Source: Verrucomicrobiia bacterium
GTDB taxonomy: Bacteria > Verrucomicrobiota > Verrucomicrobiia > Limisphaerales > Fontisphaeraceae
Assembly: GCA_026414565.1 (NCBI GenBank)
Contig: JAOAIT010000041.1
Span: forward strand, 1 to 64,000
Direction of reading: 5' to 3'
DNA: 64,000 nucleotides
The first letter of the stretch is position 1. Each line of letters starts with the position of its first letter. A model generated the notes under the pieces. That model searched no databases, had not been told where the DNA came from, and saw only the letters and a list, made by a program, of their open reading frames with translations. Shown in pieces: positions 45,776 to 54,517 of this stretch. The translations under genes were made by a program, and so were the position numbers.

Positions 45776-47170
45776 ATGAATTATCCATTTTGGGATGTGC
45801 CACACATCGGCAGCGGGTGGGTGATCGGCCTCATTGCGATCTTCCACGTCATGATCTCGCATTTCGCCGTCGGCGGCGGCTTTTACCTGGTGCTCGCTGA
45901 ACGCAAGGCCCTGCGCGAAAACCGTCAGGACTGGCTGGAGATTCTGCGCGGCCACGCCAAATTCTTCCTGATCCTGACCGGCGTTTTTGGCGCGGCCTCC
46001 GGCGTGGGTATCTGGTTTGCCATCGGCCTGGCGCACCCTGAGGCCACCAGCACGCTCATTCACAATTTCGTTTTCGGCTGGGCCATTGAATGGGTGTTCT
46101 TCATGGTCGAGCTGACCACGGCAGCCGTCTATTACTACACCTACGGCCGCATTTCCAACGAATTGCACCTGAAAGTGGGCTGGCTTTATGCCGTGGCCTC
46201 CTTTTTGACGTTGGTCATCATCAACGGCATCCTCACTTTCATGCTCACCCCGGGACAGGCCTGGCTCAATCACGCCCTGACCGGCCGCGAGGCGGACTTT
46301 TTCTGGCAGGCCTTCTTTAACCCCACCTACTGGCCCAGCCTCGTCTTGCGCACGCTGGTTTGTGTCTCCCTGGCCGGTATCTGGGCGTTGGTGACGTGCA
46401 GCCGTCTGGACGGGGAGACTCACGGAAACTTGAAGACGGAGCTGGTGCGGTGGAGCGCCAAGTGGCTCATTCCCTCCTTTTTCCTGATGCCGCTGGTCAT
46501 GGTGTGGTACCTGCTGGCGGTGCCGGAGACGCAGCGCGAGCTGCTCAAGCTGGGCATCTCCACCATCGGCTCGGGCGCGTTCACCCAGGTGACTCGTGTG
46601 GGACTGGTCATCATCATGGCCTCGGCCACCATTGTGCTGGTGGTGTACTTCCTGGCATGGCGGTCACCCAAGGATTTTACCTTCAGCCACGCGGTGGCGG
46701 TCTTGTTGCTTGGCCTGGTGGCCACCGGCGCGGGCGAGTACACCCGGGAAACCCTGCGCAAGCCTTACGTGGTGGGGCAACACATGTACTCCAACGGCGT
46801 GCGGGTCAAATGGGTCGAGAAATACAACAAAGAAGGCTACCTAAAAAACAGCCCATGGGTGCGGCAGGATCCTGCTCTCCCACCGGCCCTGGCGGTGGGT
46901 GAAGCCATGTTTCGCGGCCAGTGCATGAGCTGCCACACCCGCGATGCCTATCGCTCCATGGAACGCCTCCTGGCCGGGCGCAACCGGGAGTCCATCGGCA
47001 ACGTCCTGAAAATTCTCCACGAAAACGGCGAGCCATACCGGCGCTACATGCCGCCCCTGGTGGGGACGGAAGATGAAATCAAAGCCCTGGGCGATTATTT
47101 GCTGACGCTGGCCAAGCCCGCCGCGCCGGCCACCAATGCCGCCCCGGCGGCGCTTGCCAGCAAGCCTTGA
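45776..47170 (+). CDS. CydA-like membrane protein fused to a C-terminal cytochrome c domain
   Basis: A 464-residue protein. Residues 1-330 are a cytochrome bd subunit I-like bundle: His24 in helix 1 (LIAIFHVMISHFAVGGGF), Glu105 and Glu112 in FGWAIEWVFFMVELT matching CydA Glu99 and Glu107, and Glu321 in GEYTRETLRKPYVVG matching Glu445. The position of the b558 ligand His186 appears to be Arg192 (LVLRTLVC) by eye. Residues from about 370 are a cytochrome c with CMSCH (383-387) and MPPLVG as the likely axial Met region. It is the last gene of the Rieske/cytochrome b operon and may accept electrons directly from the Rieske protein. Whether it reduces O2 or another acceptor is unknown. Confidence 0.82.
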   Translation: MNYPFWDVPHIGSGWVIGLIAIFHVMISHFAVGGGFYLVLAERKALRENRQDWLEILRGHAKFFLILTGVFGAASGVGIWFAIGLAHPEATSTLIHNFVFGWAIEWVFFMVELTTAAVYYYTYGRISNELHLKVGWLYAVASFLTLVIINGILTFMLTPGQAWLNHALTGREADFFWQAFFNPTYWPSLVLRTLVCVSLAGIWALVTCSRLDGETHGNLKTELVRWSAKWLIPSFFLMPLVMVWYLLAVPETQRELLKLGISTIGSGAFTQVTRVGLVIIMASATIVLVVYFLAWRSPKDFTFSHAVAVLLLGLVATGAGEYTRETLRKPYVVGQHMYSNGVRVKWVEKYNKEGYLKNSPWVRQDPALPPALAVGEAMFRGQCMSCHTRDAYRSMERLLAGRNRESIGNVLKILHENGEPYRRYMPPLVGTEDEIKALGDYLLTLAKPAAPATNAAPAALASKP

Positions 47171-47201
47171 TTCCAGTGCCCCTCGGTGGGCTGTCCGTTT
47201 C

Positions 47202-49523
47202 TCACCAAACCCGTAACCGCAGCGGGCCGCCGCCGGGCTTCTCAAAGGGGCCGGGCGTGGGGGAGGAAGGGCTGCGCTTTTTGCCAAAATAGTCCACGTC
47301 AATCTTCAAAGGTGAGCCGTCGGGATTGACATACGGTTCATTAGGGACCCTGGCGCGGCCCAATAATTCCGAGCTTACCAAACCTGCTCCCGCACGGGCC
47401 AATGCCGAACCGGGGGCAAAATGCAGGAAGAAGCGTCCCTGTTGCTCTTCCAACTTCAAATGCGGATTTAGATTCGTCAGCACCAGCGGATATTTCTCGG
47501 CCTGCGTTGGCTCTGCGCCGTGCAAATATACGTTGCCGGCGGCGTACGTGGGAAATTCGCGTCCGTCGTACCCCCACAAACCGTGGCTGACAACCCAGCG
47601 CAGCTCCTTGAGGTTGCCGCGGCGCTCCGGGGGCGTGATTTGGCCGGGGCCGACGAAGATGTTGTTGTAAAACCGGTTGTCGCCGCCGGTGGTTTTAGCC
47701 AGCCCCGCCACGGCCGTAGTATGGTTGCGGTGGTAAGGCGTGTCGCGGGAAGGCTCCGGCCGGTTGCTGATGTGGCCACTAAAAAGATTGTGCACATAGG
47801 CTCCCCCTTCAGACATGTCGAGCAGATTGCGATTGGACAAAAAGATGTTGTTGTCCACCAGGAAAGGCCCGTGATTCACCTCCATGAACACATCCTCCCA
47901 GGCGTTGTCGTGGAACAGATTTTGGGTCACTCGCGTGCCCTGGGCCATCCAGTCCAGCCACAGGCCGCGGCAGGTGCGGTAGATGTGATTGCGGCGGATG
48001 ACCGTATCAATGGCGCCATGAAATTTGATCCCGGCCATTTCGGCGCCCGTGAACAGCTCGCGGACATGAATGTCATGAATGACATTGTCAGTCACCGTGC
48101 AAAAAGCGGAGCCCAGGCTGCCCACAATGGCGGTCTGCTCACAATGCGAGATGTGGTTGCTGCGCACCACGTGATGGCCAATATGTTCACGCGTCCAGGG
48201 GATGGGATGCGCATGGGCGCGTTTGATGGTTTCTACGTAACCTTCGGCCGTATCGGCAGATGTATTATCATACTTGTCGCCGTGTTTGCCCAGGGCGATG
48301 CCGGAGCAGATGGAATGGCTGATGATGTTGTTTTCTATAATCCAGCCCTTGCTCCAGTGGGTGCCAATCAGCCCCACCTGCTCGGCAGTGGGCGGCGCCC
48401 AGGGAGTGGCGGCATGACGCATGACAAACCCTCGCACCGTGATGTAGTTGCGTCCCGGTTGGTCAGGGTAAAATACTGTGCGCCGCACATTGATTTCCAC
48501 CAGCTCCTCGTTGGGATTGACGCGCGGAAACTGCGCAAACAGGGTGGTGTGCGTTTCATTTACCTGCCCAAACCACAACGGGGCCGACAGGGGGGCGGGC
48601 TGCAGACCTTTGAAGACGAAGTACACCGTCTGGCGGCCGCTCAGCGGCAGGACGCGCGCCGTGAAGGTCTCCCAGCCCTGCCAGTCGCCGGTGTGGGGGA
48701 TGACAACGCGCCCCACCTGCGGGCCGTCAGGGCGGTCTAAATGGAATTCAATGAGGCCCCCTTGCGCCGCGGAAGCCCCGCGCACTTCGAGGCTTTCGGT
48801 GCGGGCGCCAAAGTCCACGTTGTCAAAACGCAGCCAGTGCCCATGCTCAATAAAACCCACGCAGTCCCCACCCTCGCTGCAGGGGGCGTTTTGCGTGCCT
48901 TTTTTGGCGCTGTAGCGGGTGGCAGGCACGCAGTCACCGGCCCCCTGGTTGGGCACAGGCCGAAACCAGGCCACATTGAGCAGATAACCTTGGCGGGCAC
49001 GCTGCAACCAGGCGGGGGTCTCGCCGGCGGGCAGGAACAAATCATCCAATTGCGCGGCTTCAATGAGCCAGTCCCCGTTCAAATACACCGCCCCGGTATG
49101 ATGCACGCGGCCTTTGGGGTTGAACCAGTCGCCGCGGATAACATCGCGGTAGGGGTTAAAGTCCCCAAACAAAGCATTGGGCAGGGTTACTTTCCAGACA
49201 TCGTTGGAGACGCGCACCCAGTTTTTAATCACCTCCGAGCCTTTAATTTCCACGCGCTCCCCTTTTGCTGCCTGGAAGGTAATGCGCTGGCGATCCGAGG
49301 TGCCGCCCCGCGGCGGGTTGATCCGCTCGCGGTACGTGCCGGCATGGACGGTAACCGTATCCCCGGGCTGGGCGGCCGCGGCGGCGCGTTGAATGGTGCG
49401 GAAAGGCTTGGCTCGCGTGCCCGGTGCCTGGTCGTCGCCGTCGGGGGCAACATGGTATTCGGCGCCAAACGCCGCAGCCAGGCCTGCACACAAAGACAAT
49501 AGAAGTATGAGCGCTGGTTTCAT
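47202..49523 (-). CDS. secreted right-handed beta-helix protein with embedded CBM6-like domain
   Basis: A 773-residue exported protein. ATG 49523 starts the signal peptide (MKPALILLLSLCAGLAAAFG). A DUF1565-like opening (YHVAPDGDDQAPGTRAKPFRTIQRA) leads into a parallel beta-helix of the pectate-lyase superfamily, with repeated N-x-I-x-H and NNIF turns. About residues 195-308 read as a CBM6-like carbohydrate-binding insert (SLEVRGASAAQGGLIEFHLDRP, WQGWETFTARVLPLSG). Such proteins are polysaccharide lyases or GH141-type glycosidases; no catalytic residue could be assigned. It converges on the respiratory operon with a 31-base gap. Confidence 0.75.
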   Translation of the reverse strand: MKPALILLLSLCAGLAAAFGAEYHVAPDGDDQAPGTRAKPFRTIQRAAAAAQPGDTVTVHAGTYRERINPPRGGTSDRQRITFQAAKGERVEIKGSEVIKNWVRVSNDVWKVTLPNALFGDFNPYRDVIRGDWFNPKGRVHHTGAVYLNGDWLIEAAQLDDLFLPAGETPAWLQRARQGYLLNVAWFRPVPNQGAGDCVPATRYSAKKGTQNAPCSEGGDCVGFIEHGHWLRFDNVDFGARTESLEVRGASAAQGGLIEFHLDRPDGPQVGRVVIPHTGDWQGWETFTARVLPLSGRQTVYFVFKGLQPAPLSAPLWFGQVNETHTTLFAQFPRVNPNEELVEINVRRTVFYPDQPGRNYITVRGFVMRHAATPWAPPTAEQVGLIGTHWSKGWIIENNIISHSICSGIALGKHGDKYDNTSADTAEGYVETIKRAHAHPIPWTREHIGHHVVRSNHISHCEQTAIVGSLGSAFCTVTDNVIHDIHVRELFTGAEMAGIKFHGAIDTVIRRNHIYRTCRGLWLDWMAQGTRVTQNLFHDNAWEDVFMEVNHGPFLVDNNIFLSNRNLLDMSEGGAYVHNLFSGHISNRPEPSRDTPYHRNHTTAVAGLAKTTGGDNRFYNNIFVGPGQITPPERRGNLKELRWVVSHGLWGYDGREFPTYAAGNVYLHGAEPTQAEKYPLVLTNLNPHLKLEEQQGRFFLHFAPGSALARAGAGLVSSELLGRARVPNEPYVNPDGSPLKIDVDYFGKKRSPSSPTPGPFEKPGGGPLRLRVW

Positions 49524-49606
49524 GTGATGACGGCATCGAAGTAATCCCAAATGCCGCCGGGGTCAAGCCGGCAAATCCATCGGGCCGGGCGGAGGGAGGG
49601 CGTTAA

Positions 49607-50608
49607 TTAGAAACTGTAGCTGAGCGTGAGGGCGCCGAATTCGGTATAATTGTTCTGCCCCTTGAATTCTTTGCCCCAGAAAACGTAGGTGAAAGCAGCT
49701 TGAACGCCCCGGTAATAAAAGGCCATGCCCACTTCGGCCACCGGCACCATCCATTCCTTGTCCACGCTGCGGCTGTCGCGCCAGGTATTGCCATCCAGGG
49801 TGATGTCCCGCGCCACCAGGTTCACATTGCCTCCCCCAAACCAATACACGCCCCACCGGGGGCTGCCCGCTTCCCGGGGCTGCCGCGGCGGCGGCAAATG
49901 CACCATGCCCCGCATGAGGGTGGTGCCAAAATCATCTGGAACGCGATAACCAAAGCGCAACTGGGCGCCCACCTGGCCCTGGATCAACACATTGCCCAGC
50001 ATGGCGTTGGCAATGGGAAGCGCCTCGACGCTGAACCCCCGGGACTCACCCCACAGGGCATATTTGCGGCGGTGCTCATAAACCAGATTCAAAATGGGTT
50101 CATTGCGGAGCTGGTATTCCCAGCCTTGGGGCTGCTTGCTGTCCACCAGGTCGTGCACGAACTTTTGCGTTTCCTCAGCCAGGGACCACGGCCCCACCAC
50201 GCCCGTGATCAACTTGAGGCCGTGGTAGAGATGATCCCGTTCCACGTGGAGCGACAGCCCGGCAAACAGCAGGCCGGCGTAGGGCCGGTCATTGGGGTCA
50301 GGCACGGCAAGGGAAGTATCGGCGGGCGTCACCATGATCTGGCCCAGCTCGTAACTCACCGTCCGCCTCCCCTCGCCCCATGGCAGCCGGTCCATCAGAG
50401 GATCCAGCCAACTGCGGCCACTGTGGGAAAGGGACAGGGCAATGCCGTCGGTATAAAAACGATCCGCTCCCGCAAAGGTGTCGTTCTCCCAGCGCAGGGA
50501 AAAAGTCCATTGGCGAGGCGCCTCGGTAGGAGCGGGCGCCGCCGCCCAGCCGTCCACGCCCGGCCAGAGCAGCGCCAGGCATGCACCTGTGATGCAGCGC
50601 AGCTTCAT
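49607..50608 (-). CDS. lpxR: lipid A deacylase LpxR family protein
   Basis: A 333-residue outer-membrane beta-barrel with a signal peptide. The family signature is present: LRWENDTFAGADRFYTDGIALSLSH near the N-terminus, ELGQIMVTPADTS and NDRPYAGLLFAGLSL. It ends with a Phe (LTLSYSF), typical of outer-membrane barrels. LpxR removes the 3-prime acyloxyacyl group of lipid A in a calcium-dependent way in Salmonella. Its presence, with KdsD and the GT9 enzyme, implies an LPS-bearing outer membrane. Confidence 0.88.
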   Translation of the reverse strand: MKLRCITGACLALLWPGVDGWAAAPAPTEAPRQWTFSLRWENDTFAGADRFYTDGIALSLSHSGRSWLDPLMDRLPWGEGRRTVSYELGQIMVTPADTSLAVPDPNDRPYAGLLFAGLSLHVERDHLYHGLKLITGVVGPWSLAEETQKFVHDLVDSKQPQGWEYQLRNEPILNLVYEHRRKYALWGESRGFSVEALPIANAMLGNVLIQGQVGAQLRFGYRVPDDFGTTLMRGMVHLPPPRQPREAGSPRWGVYWFGGGNVNLVARDITLDGNTWRDSRSVDKEWMVPVAEVGMAFYYRGVQAAFTYVFWGKEFKGQNNYTEFGALTLSYSF

Positions 50609-50706
50609 ATCCTCTCCATCATTTGTTGGACGCTCATTTCAGCCGTCTGAGAATTGCCGCCTTACGCATTCTTATCTTAATAGAACCACCAGTTGGTTGA
50701 AAGTTA

Positions 50707-50744
50707 CAAGCAGCCGGCCTCGCCCATCAAGCGGCGGCTGCTTG
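50707..50744 (-). terminator. strong 10-bp stem-loop downstream of mutY
   Basis: CAAGCAGCCG (50707-50716) and CGGCTGCTTG (50735-50744) are perfect reverse complements with an 18-base loop. The element begins ten bases past the mutY stop on the minus strand. The T-content after it on that strand is modest (TAACTTTC), so it may act as terminator or as an mRNA-stabilising hairpin. Confidence 0.5.
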
Positions 50745-50753
50745 CAAAAGTCT

Positions 50754-51887
50754 TTAGATCCCCCGGGCCAGACGCCGGTGCACTGCGGGCATGGGCAGCC
50801 GGTTCAGTTCGGTGCGGGTGATCCACCGGGCTCGCTCATCCCTTGGGGGCAGGGGCAGGGCCTTGGCCCGCCAGACACGCATCTCATAACGATGGCATGT
50901 GATGTTATGCCGATAGGTGCCAGCGGCGCGCAAGTCGTGGGCCGTGACGCCCAGCTTCCGGCGTAGCCATTGAACGAGTCTCCGTCGTTCTGCGGCCTTA
51001 TCTACCCCTTCATTGGCTTCCGCCGGAAGTTCGTAGGCGGGAAATTCCCACAAGTTGCCATTGACACCCTCAGCGGGTCTTTGCCGCACCAAAATTTGAT
51101 TTCCCGCTTCCACCACGGCGGCCAGGGTAATCCGTTTAATAACCGCTGCCCGCCGCTCCCTGACGGGCAGTTGGTGTGTTTGCTGATGCGTGCAGGCAAA
51201 ACAGCCCCCGCGCAACGGACAGGCATCACAACGGGGTTGCCGGGGAGTGCAAATGACGGCCCCCAGCTCCATCAGAGCCTGGTTGAGGGCGGAGCAGGCG
51301 CGTGGAAACAAGTGCGGTTTTTTTTGTCCGCTCTCCGCCGCCAGTTGGACCCAGGCTTCCGCCAAAGCCCAAAGTTGCTTTTGGGCTGCGGCGGTGCCTG
51401 GATTTTGGTGGAAGCCGTGAAAGCGGCAAAGCACCCGTTGCACGTTGCCATCGAGGATTGGCGCCGGTTGATTGAAGGCAATGCTCAGCACGGCGCCCGC
51501 GGTGTAACGCCCAACGCCGGGCAGCTCCAGCCAACCGGCCGGCGTGGTGGGAAATTGACCTTGATGTTGCTCAACGAGCTGCCGTGCCGCGGCTTGCAGG
51601 TGGCGGGCCCGGCGGTAGTAACCCAGCCCTTCCCAAAGTTTCAACACCTTTTGCGCGGAGGCCTCAGCCAGAGCCTGCACCGTGGGCAGCTCGCGCATCC
51701 AGCGTTCCCAGTAGGGAATGACGATGGCCACCTGCGTTTGTTGGAGCATGACTTCCGAAATCCAAATCGCATAAGGATCGGTGGTGCGTCGCCAGGGCAG
51801 GGGACGGGCTTCCCGCGCAAACCACTTCAGCAAAGCCCGCACCCAGCGGGTTGAGGGTGGCGCAAGGCGATTTGTCGGACCACGCAT
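50754..51887 (-). CDS. mutY: A/G-specific adenine glycosylase
   Basis: A 377-residue DNA repair enzyme that removes adenine mispaired with 8-oxoguanine. The HhH-GPD core includes [25 protein letters not shown], with the catalytic Glu in SEVMLQQT, and [18 protein letters not shown] with the catalytic Asp in [12 protein letters not shown]. The [4Fe-4S] loop has the spacing C-x6-C-x2-C-x5-C ([17 protein letters not shown]). A C-terminal NUDIX-like domain recognises 8-oxoG. ATG 51887 is chosen because the 106 codons upstream lie opposite the GH95 gene and are non-homologous. It is divergent from GH95 across 111 bases. Confidence 0.94.
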   Translation of the reverse strand: MRGPTNRLAPPSTRWVRALLKWFAREARPLPWRRTTDPYAIWISEVMLQQTQVAIVIPYWERWMRELPTVQALAEASAQKVLKLWEGLGYYRRARHLQAAARQLVEQHQGQFPTTPAGWLELPGVGRYTAGAVLSIAFNQPAPILDGNVQRVLCRFHGFHQNPGTAAAQKQLWALAEAWVQLAAESGQKKPHLFPRACSALNQALMELGAVICTPRQPRCDACPLRGGCFACTHQQTHQLPVRERRAAVIKRITLAAVVEAGNQILVRQRPAEGVNGNLWEFPAYELPAEANEGVDKAAERRRLVQWLRRKLGVTAHDLRAAGTYRHNITCHRYEMRVWRAKALPLPPRDERARWITRTELNRLPMPAVHRRLARGI

Positions 51888-51998
51888 GGAGCAAAAAGTA
51901 GCTGTTTTCCCCGTTCGCGCAGCAGGAATTATCGCCGGTGCGGCCCGGGGGGGGAGTTGGAGCTTGTCGGTACGGTCGGCAGCGCTAAACTCGCCACC

Positions 51999-54494
51999 AT
52001 GCAACGAGTACCTGCCTTTAGGTCGAGTATTGCGATCATTCTTTTGTTCCAAGCCGCGGTGTGGACGGGGCGCGGTGCGGCGGCCGCCGAGGACACCCTG
52101 TTGTGGTATCGCCAGCCGGCCTCCCGCTGGACGCGGGCCTTGCCGGTCGGCAATGGCAGGCTGGGAGCGATGGTCTTTGGCGGAGTATGGCGTGAGCGGC
52201 TGCAATTCAATGAAATCAGTCTATGGTCCGGTGGCCCGGAGGACCCCAACAACCCGGAGGCCTTGAAAGCGCTGCCGGAAATCCGCCGCCTGCTGGCCGA
52301 AGGCAAACAAACAGAAGCGGATCGGCTGGGTGTGCAGAAATTGATTTGCGCCGGTAAGGGTTCCGGCCACGGGCGCGGCGCCCGGGTGCCCTATGGTTCC
52401 TATCAAACCTTTGGCGATGTGTGGATTGAGTTTGCCGGCGACACCAATCAGGTGCCTTCCGCCTATCGTCGGCAGTTGGATTTGGACACAGGGCTGGCGC
52501 GTACCACTTATCAGCTTGGGCACGTGACCTTTACCCGCGAAATCTTTGCCAGTCATCCGGACCAAGCACTGGTCATGCTGTTGGGGGCGGATCAGCAAAA
52601 CCAGTTGTCTTTCACTGTGGCGTTGCGCCGTTCCGAAATGGCGGTCACCCGCGCGGTTTCCTCCAATGAACTGGTCATGAGCGGTCAGATGTTTGACGGC
52701 CGGGCCACCAATGGCATGCAGTTTGCCGCCCGCCTACGGCTCCTCCCTGTCGGTGGCCGTGTGACGGCCGAGGGAGAGCGCTTGCGGGTGGAAGGGGCCA
52801 CGGAGGTGCTGTTGCTGCTGACCGCGGCCACGGACTATCAAATGGTCTATGGCAACTTTCGCGGACCTGACCCCCTGAAAACCACAGAGAACCAGCTCCA
52901 GGCGGCGGCCCGCAAAACCTACGCCGAGCTCCGTGCCGCCCACATTCAGGATCATCAGGCGCTGTTCCGGCGGGTCAGCTTGGACCTCGGGCGCAGTGAG
53001 GCCGCCCGGTTGCCGACGGATGAACGGCTGGCCGCCTTCAGTAAGGGAGGCGAAGACCTTGGCTTGGCAGTGCTGTATTTTCAATACGGCCGTTATCTGC
53101 TCATGGGCAGCTCGCGGCCCGGCTCGTTACCGGCCAACCTCCAGGGATTATGGGCGGACACAATTCAGACCCCGTGGAATGGCGATTACCACGCCAATAT
53201 CAATGTCCAGATGAATTACTGGCCGGCGCTGGTGGGCAACCTGGCCGAGTGCCACGTGCCCTTGTTGGATTTTATCCGCTTTCTCAGCGTGCCCGGCGCA
53301 AAGACGGCCCGGGTGCATTACGACGCGGCGGGTTGGACCGTGCACACCATTGCCAACCCCTGGGGGTTCACGGCCCCTGGCGAGCATCCGGGGTGGGGTT
53401 TGTTTCCGGCAGGGGGGGCCTGGCTGGCCACGCATTTGTGGGAACACTTTGCCTTTACGGGGGATCGCCCCCAGCTCACACGCGACTGGCCCGCCCTGCG
53501 TGCCGCCGCCGAGTTTTCGTTGGACTGGCTGGTGCCGCAACCCGAGACGGGCAGGCTGGTGAGCGGACCGGCCAATTCGCCGGAGAATGTGTTTATCACC
53601 CCCGACGGCCAGCGCGGCTCGCTGAGCATGGGACCGGCCATGGAGCAGCAGATCATCTGGGAAAACTTTCGCAACGCCCTGGCCGCGGCGCGGGTGCTGG
53701 GGGTGAAGGATCAGTTTCCGCGCCGGGTGTCCGAAGCCCAGGCCAAGTTGCTGGGGCCGCAAATCGGCCGTGATGGCCGCCTGTTGGAATGGGCCCGGGA
53801 ATATGGTGAGGCCGAGCCGCAACACCGGCATGTATCCCATCTATTTGCGCTGCATCCCGGCTCCCAAATCACGGCGGCCACCCCGGAGTGGTGGGCGGCG
53901 GCGCGCAAGTCCCTTGAGGCCCGCGGCGACGCCGGCACGGGATGGAGCATGGCGTGGAAGATTAATTTCTGGGCCCGTCTTCATGACGGCGACCGGGCTC
54001 ATAAACTGCTGCGCAACCTGCTCCGCGTAGTGGACTTTGAAGGCGTGAACATGACGGGGGGCGGCGGTGTCTATGGCAATCTGTTTTGCGCGCATCCGCC
54101 CTTTCAAATTGATGGCAATTTTGGCGGCAGCGCGGGCATTGCGGAGATGCTGCTGCAAAGCCACGTGCCTGCCCCCGGTATCACCGGCGTCCATCAGATG
54201 CCGGTGTACGAGCTGCATTTGCTGCCGGCCCTGCCCAAAGCCTGGGCCGCGGGCGAGGTCCGCGGTCTGCGCGCGCGCGGCGGTTTTGAGATCAGCCGCA
54301 TGACCTGGCGGGAGGGGCGGTTGGAGCAGGTGGAAATCCGCAGCCTGCTGGGCAATCCGTGTGTGCTGCGGCTGGCCGGGGCGCCACAGGTGACCACCCG
54401 CGACGGGCGTACCCTCCGCGCGGTGCGGCTGGGGACGGTGTGGAGTTTCCCCACCCAGGCGGGGGAGAGTTACGTGATTGCTCCGGCCTTGTAA
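51999..54494 (+). CDS. glycoside hydrolase family 95 (alpha-L-fucosidase type)
   Basis: An 831-residue secreted enzyme. ATG 51999 begins a signal peptide ending near GAAAAE. The N-terminal beta-sandwich has [27 protein letters not shown] and [11 protein letters not shown], signature GH95 sequences. The (alpha/alpha)6 barrel carries the conserved [11 protein letters not shown] (the two Asn that activate water), [27 protein letters not shown] with the general-acid Glu, and [21 protein letters not shown]95 enzymes invert alpha-1,2-L-fucosides or alpha-galactosides of host or plant glycans. With GH10 and uxaC it indicates polysaccharide use. Confidence 0.93.
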   Translation: MQRVPAFRSSIAIILLFQAAVWTGRGAAAAEDTLLWYRQPASRWTRALPVGNGRLGAMVFGGVWRERLQFNEISLWSGGPEDPNNPEALKALPEIRRLLAEGKQTEADRLGVQKLICAGKGSGHGRGARVPYGSYQTFGDVWIEFAGDTNQVPSAYRRQLDLDTGLARTTYQLGHVTFTREIFASHPDQALVMLLGADQQNQLSFTVALRRSEMAVTRAVSSNELVMSGQMFDGRATNGMQFAARLRLLPVGGRVTAEGERLRVEGATEVLLLLTAATDYQMVYGNFRGPDPLKTTENQLQAAARKTYAELRAAHIQDHQALFRRVSLDLGRSEAARLPTDERLAAFSKGGEDLGLAVLYFQYGRYLLMGSSRPGSLPANLQGLWADTIQTPWNGDYHANINVQMNYWPALVGNLAECHVPLLDFIRFLSVPGAKTARVHYDAAGWTVHTIANPWGFTAPGEHPGWGLFPAGGAWLATHLWEHFAFTGDRPQLTRDWPALRAAAEFSLDWLVPQPETGRLVSGPANSPENVFITPDGQRGSLSMGPAMEQQIIWENFRNALAAARVLGVKDQFPRRVSEAQAKLLGPQIGRDGRLLEWAREYGEAEPQHRHVSHLFALHPGSQITAATPEWWAAARKSLEARGDAGTGWSMAWKINFWARLHDGDRAHKLLRNLLRVVDFEGVNMTGGGGVYGNLFCAHPPFQIDGNFGGSAGIAEMLLQSHVPAPGITGVHQMPVYELHLLPALPKAWAAGEVRGLRARGGFEISRMTWREGRLEQVEIRSLLGNPCVLRLAGAPQVTTRDGRTLRAVRLGTVWSFPTQAGESYVIAPAL

Positions 54495-54517
54495 GTCCCT
54501 TTTCTGAGAGCCACGCC

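Noticed and set aside
51888-52205. N-terminal 106-codon extension of MutY
   Set aside because: It overlaps the start of the divergent GH95 gene and has no similarity to MutY; the family start fits ATG 51887.
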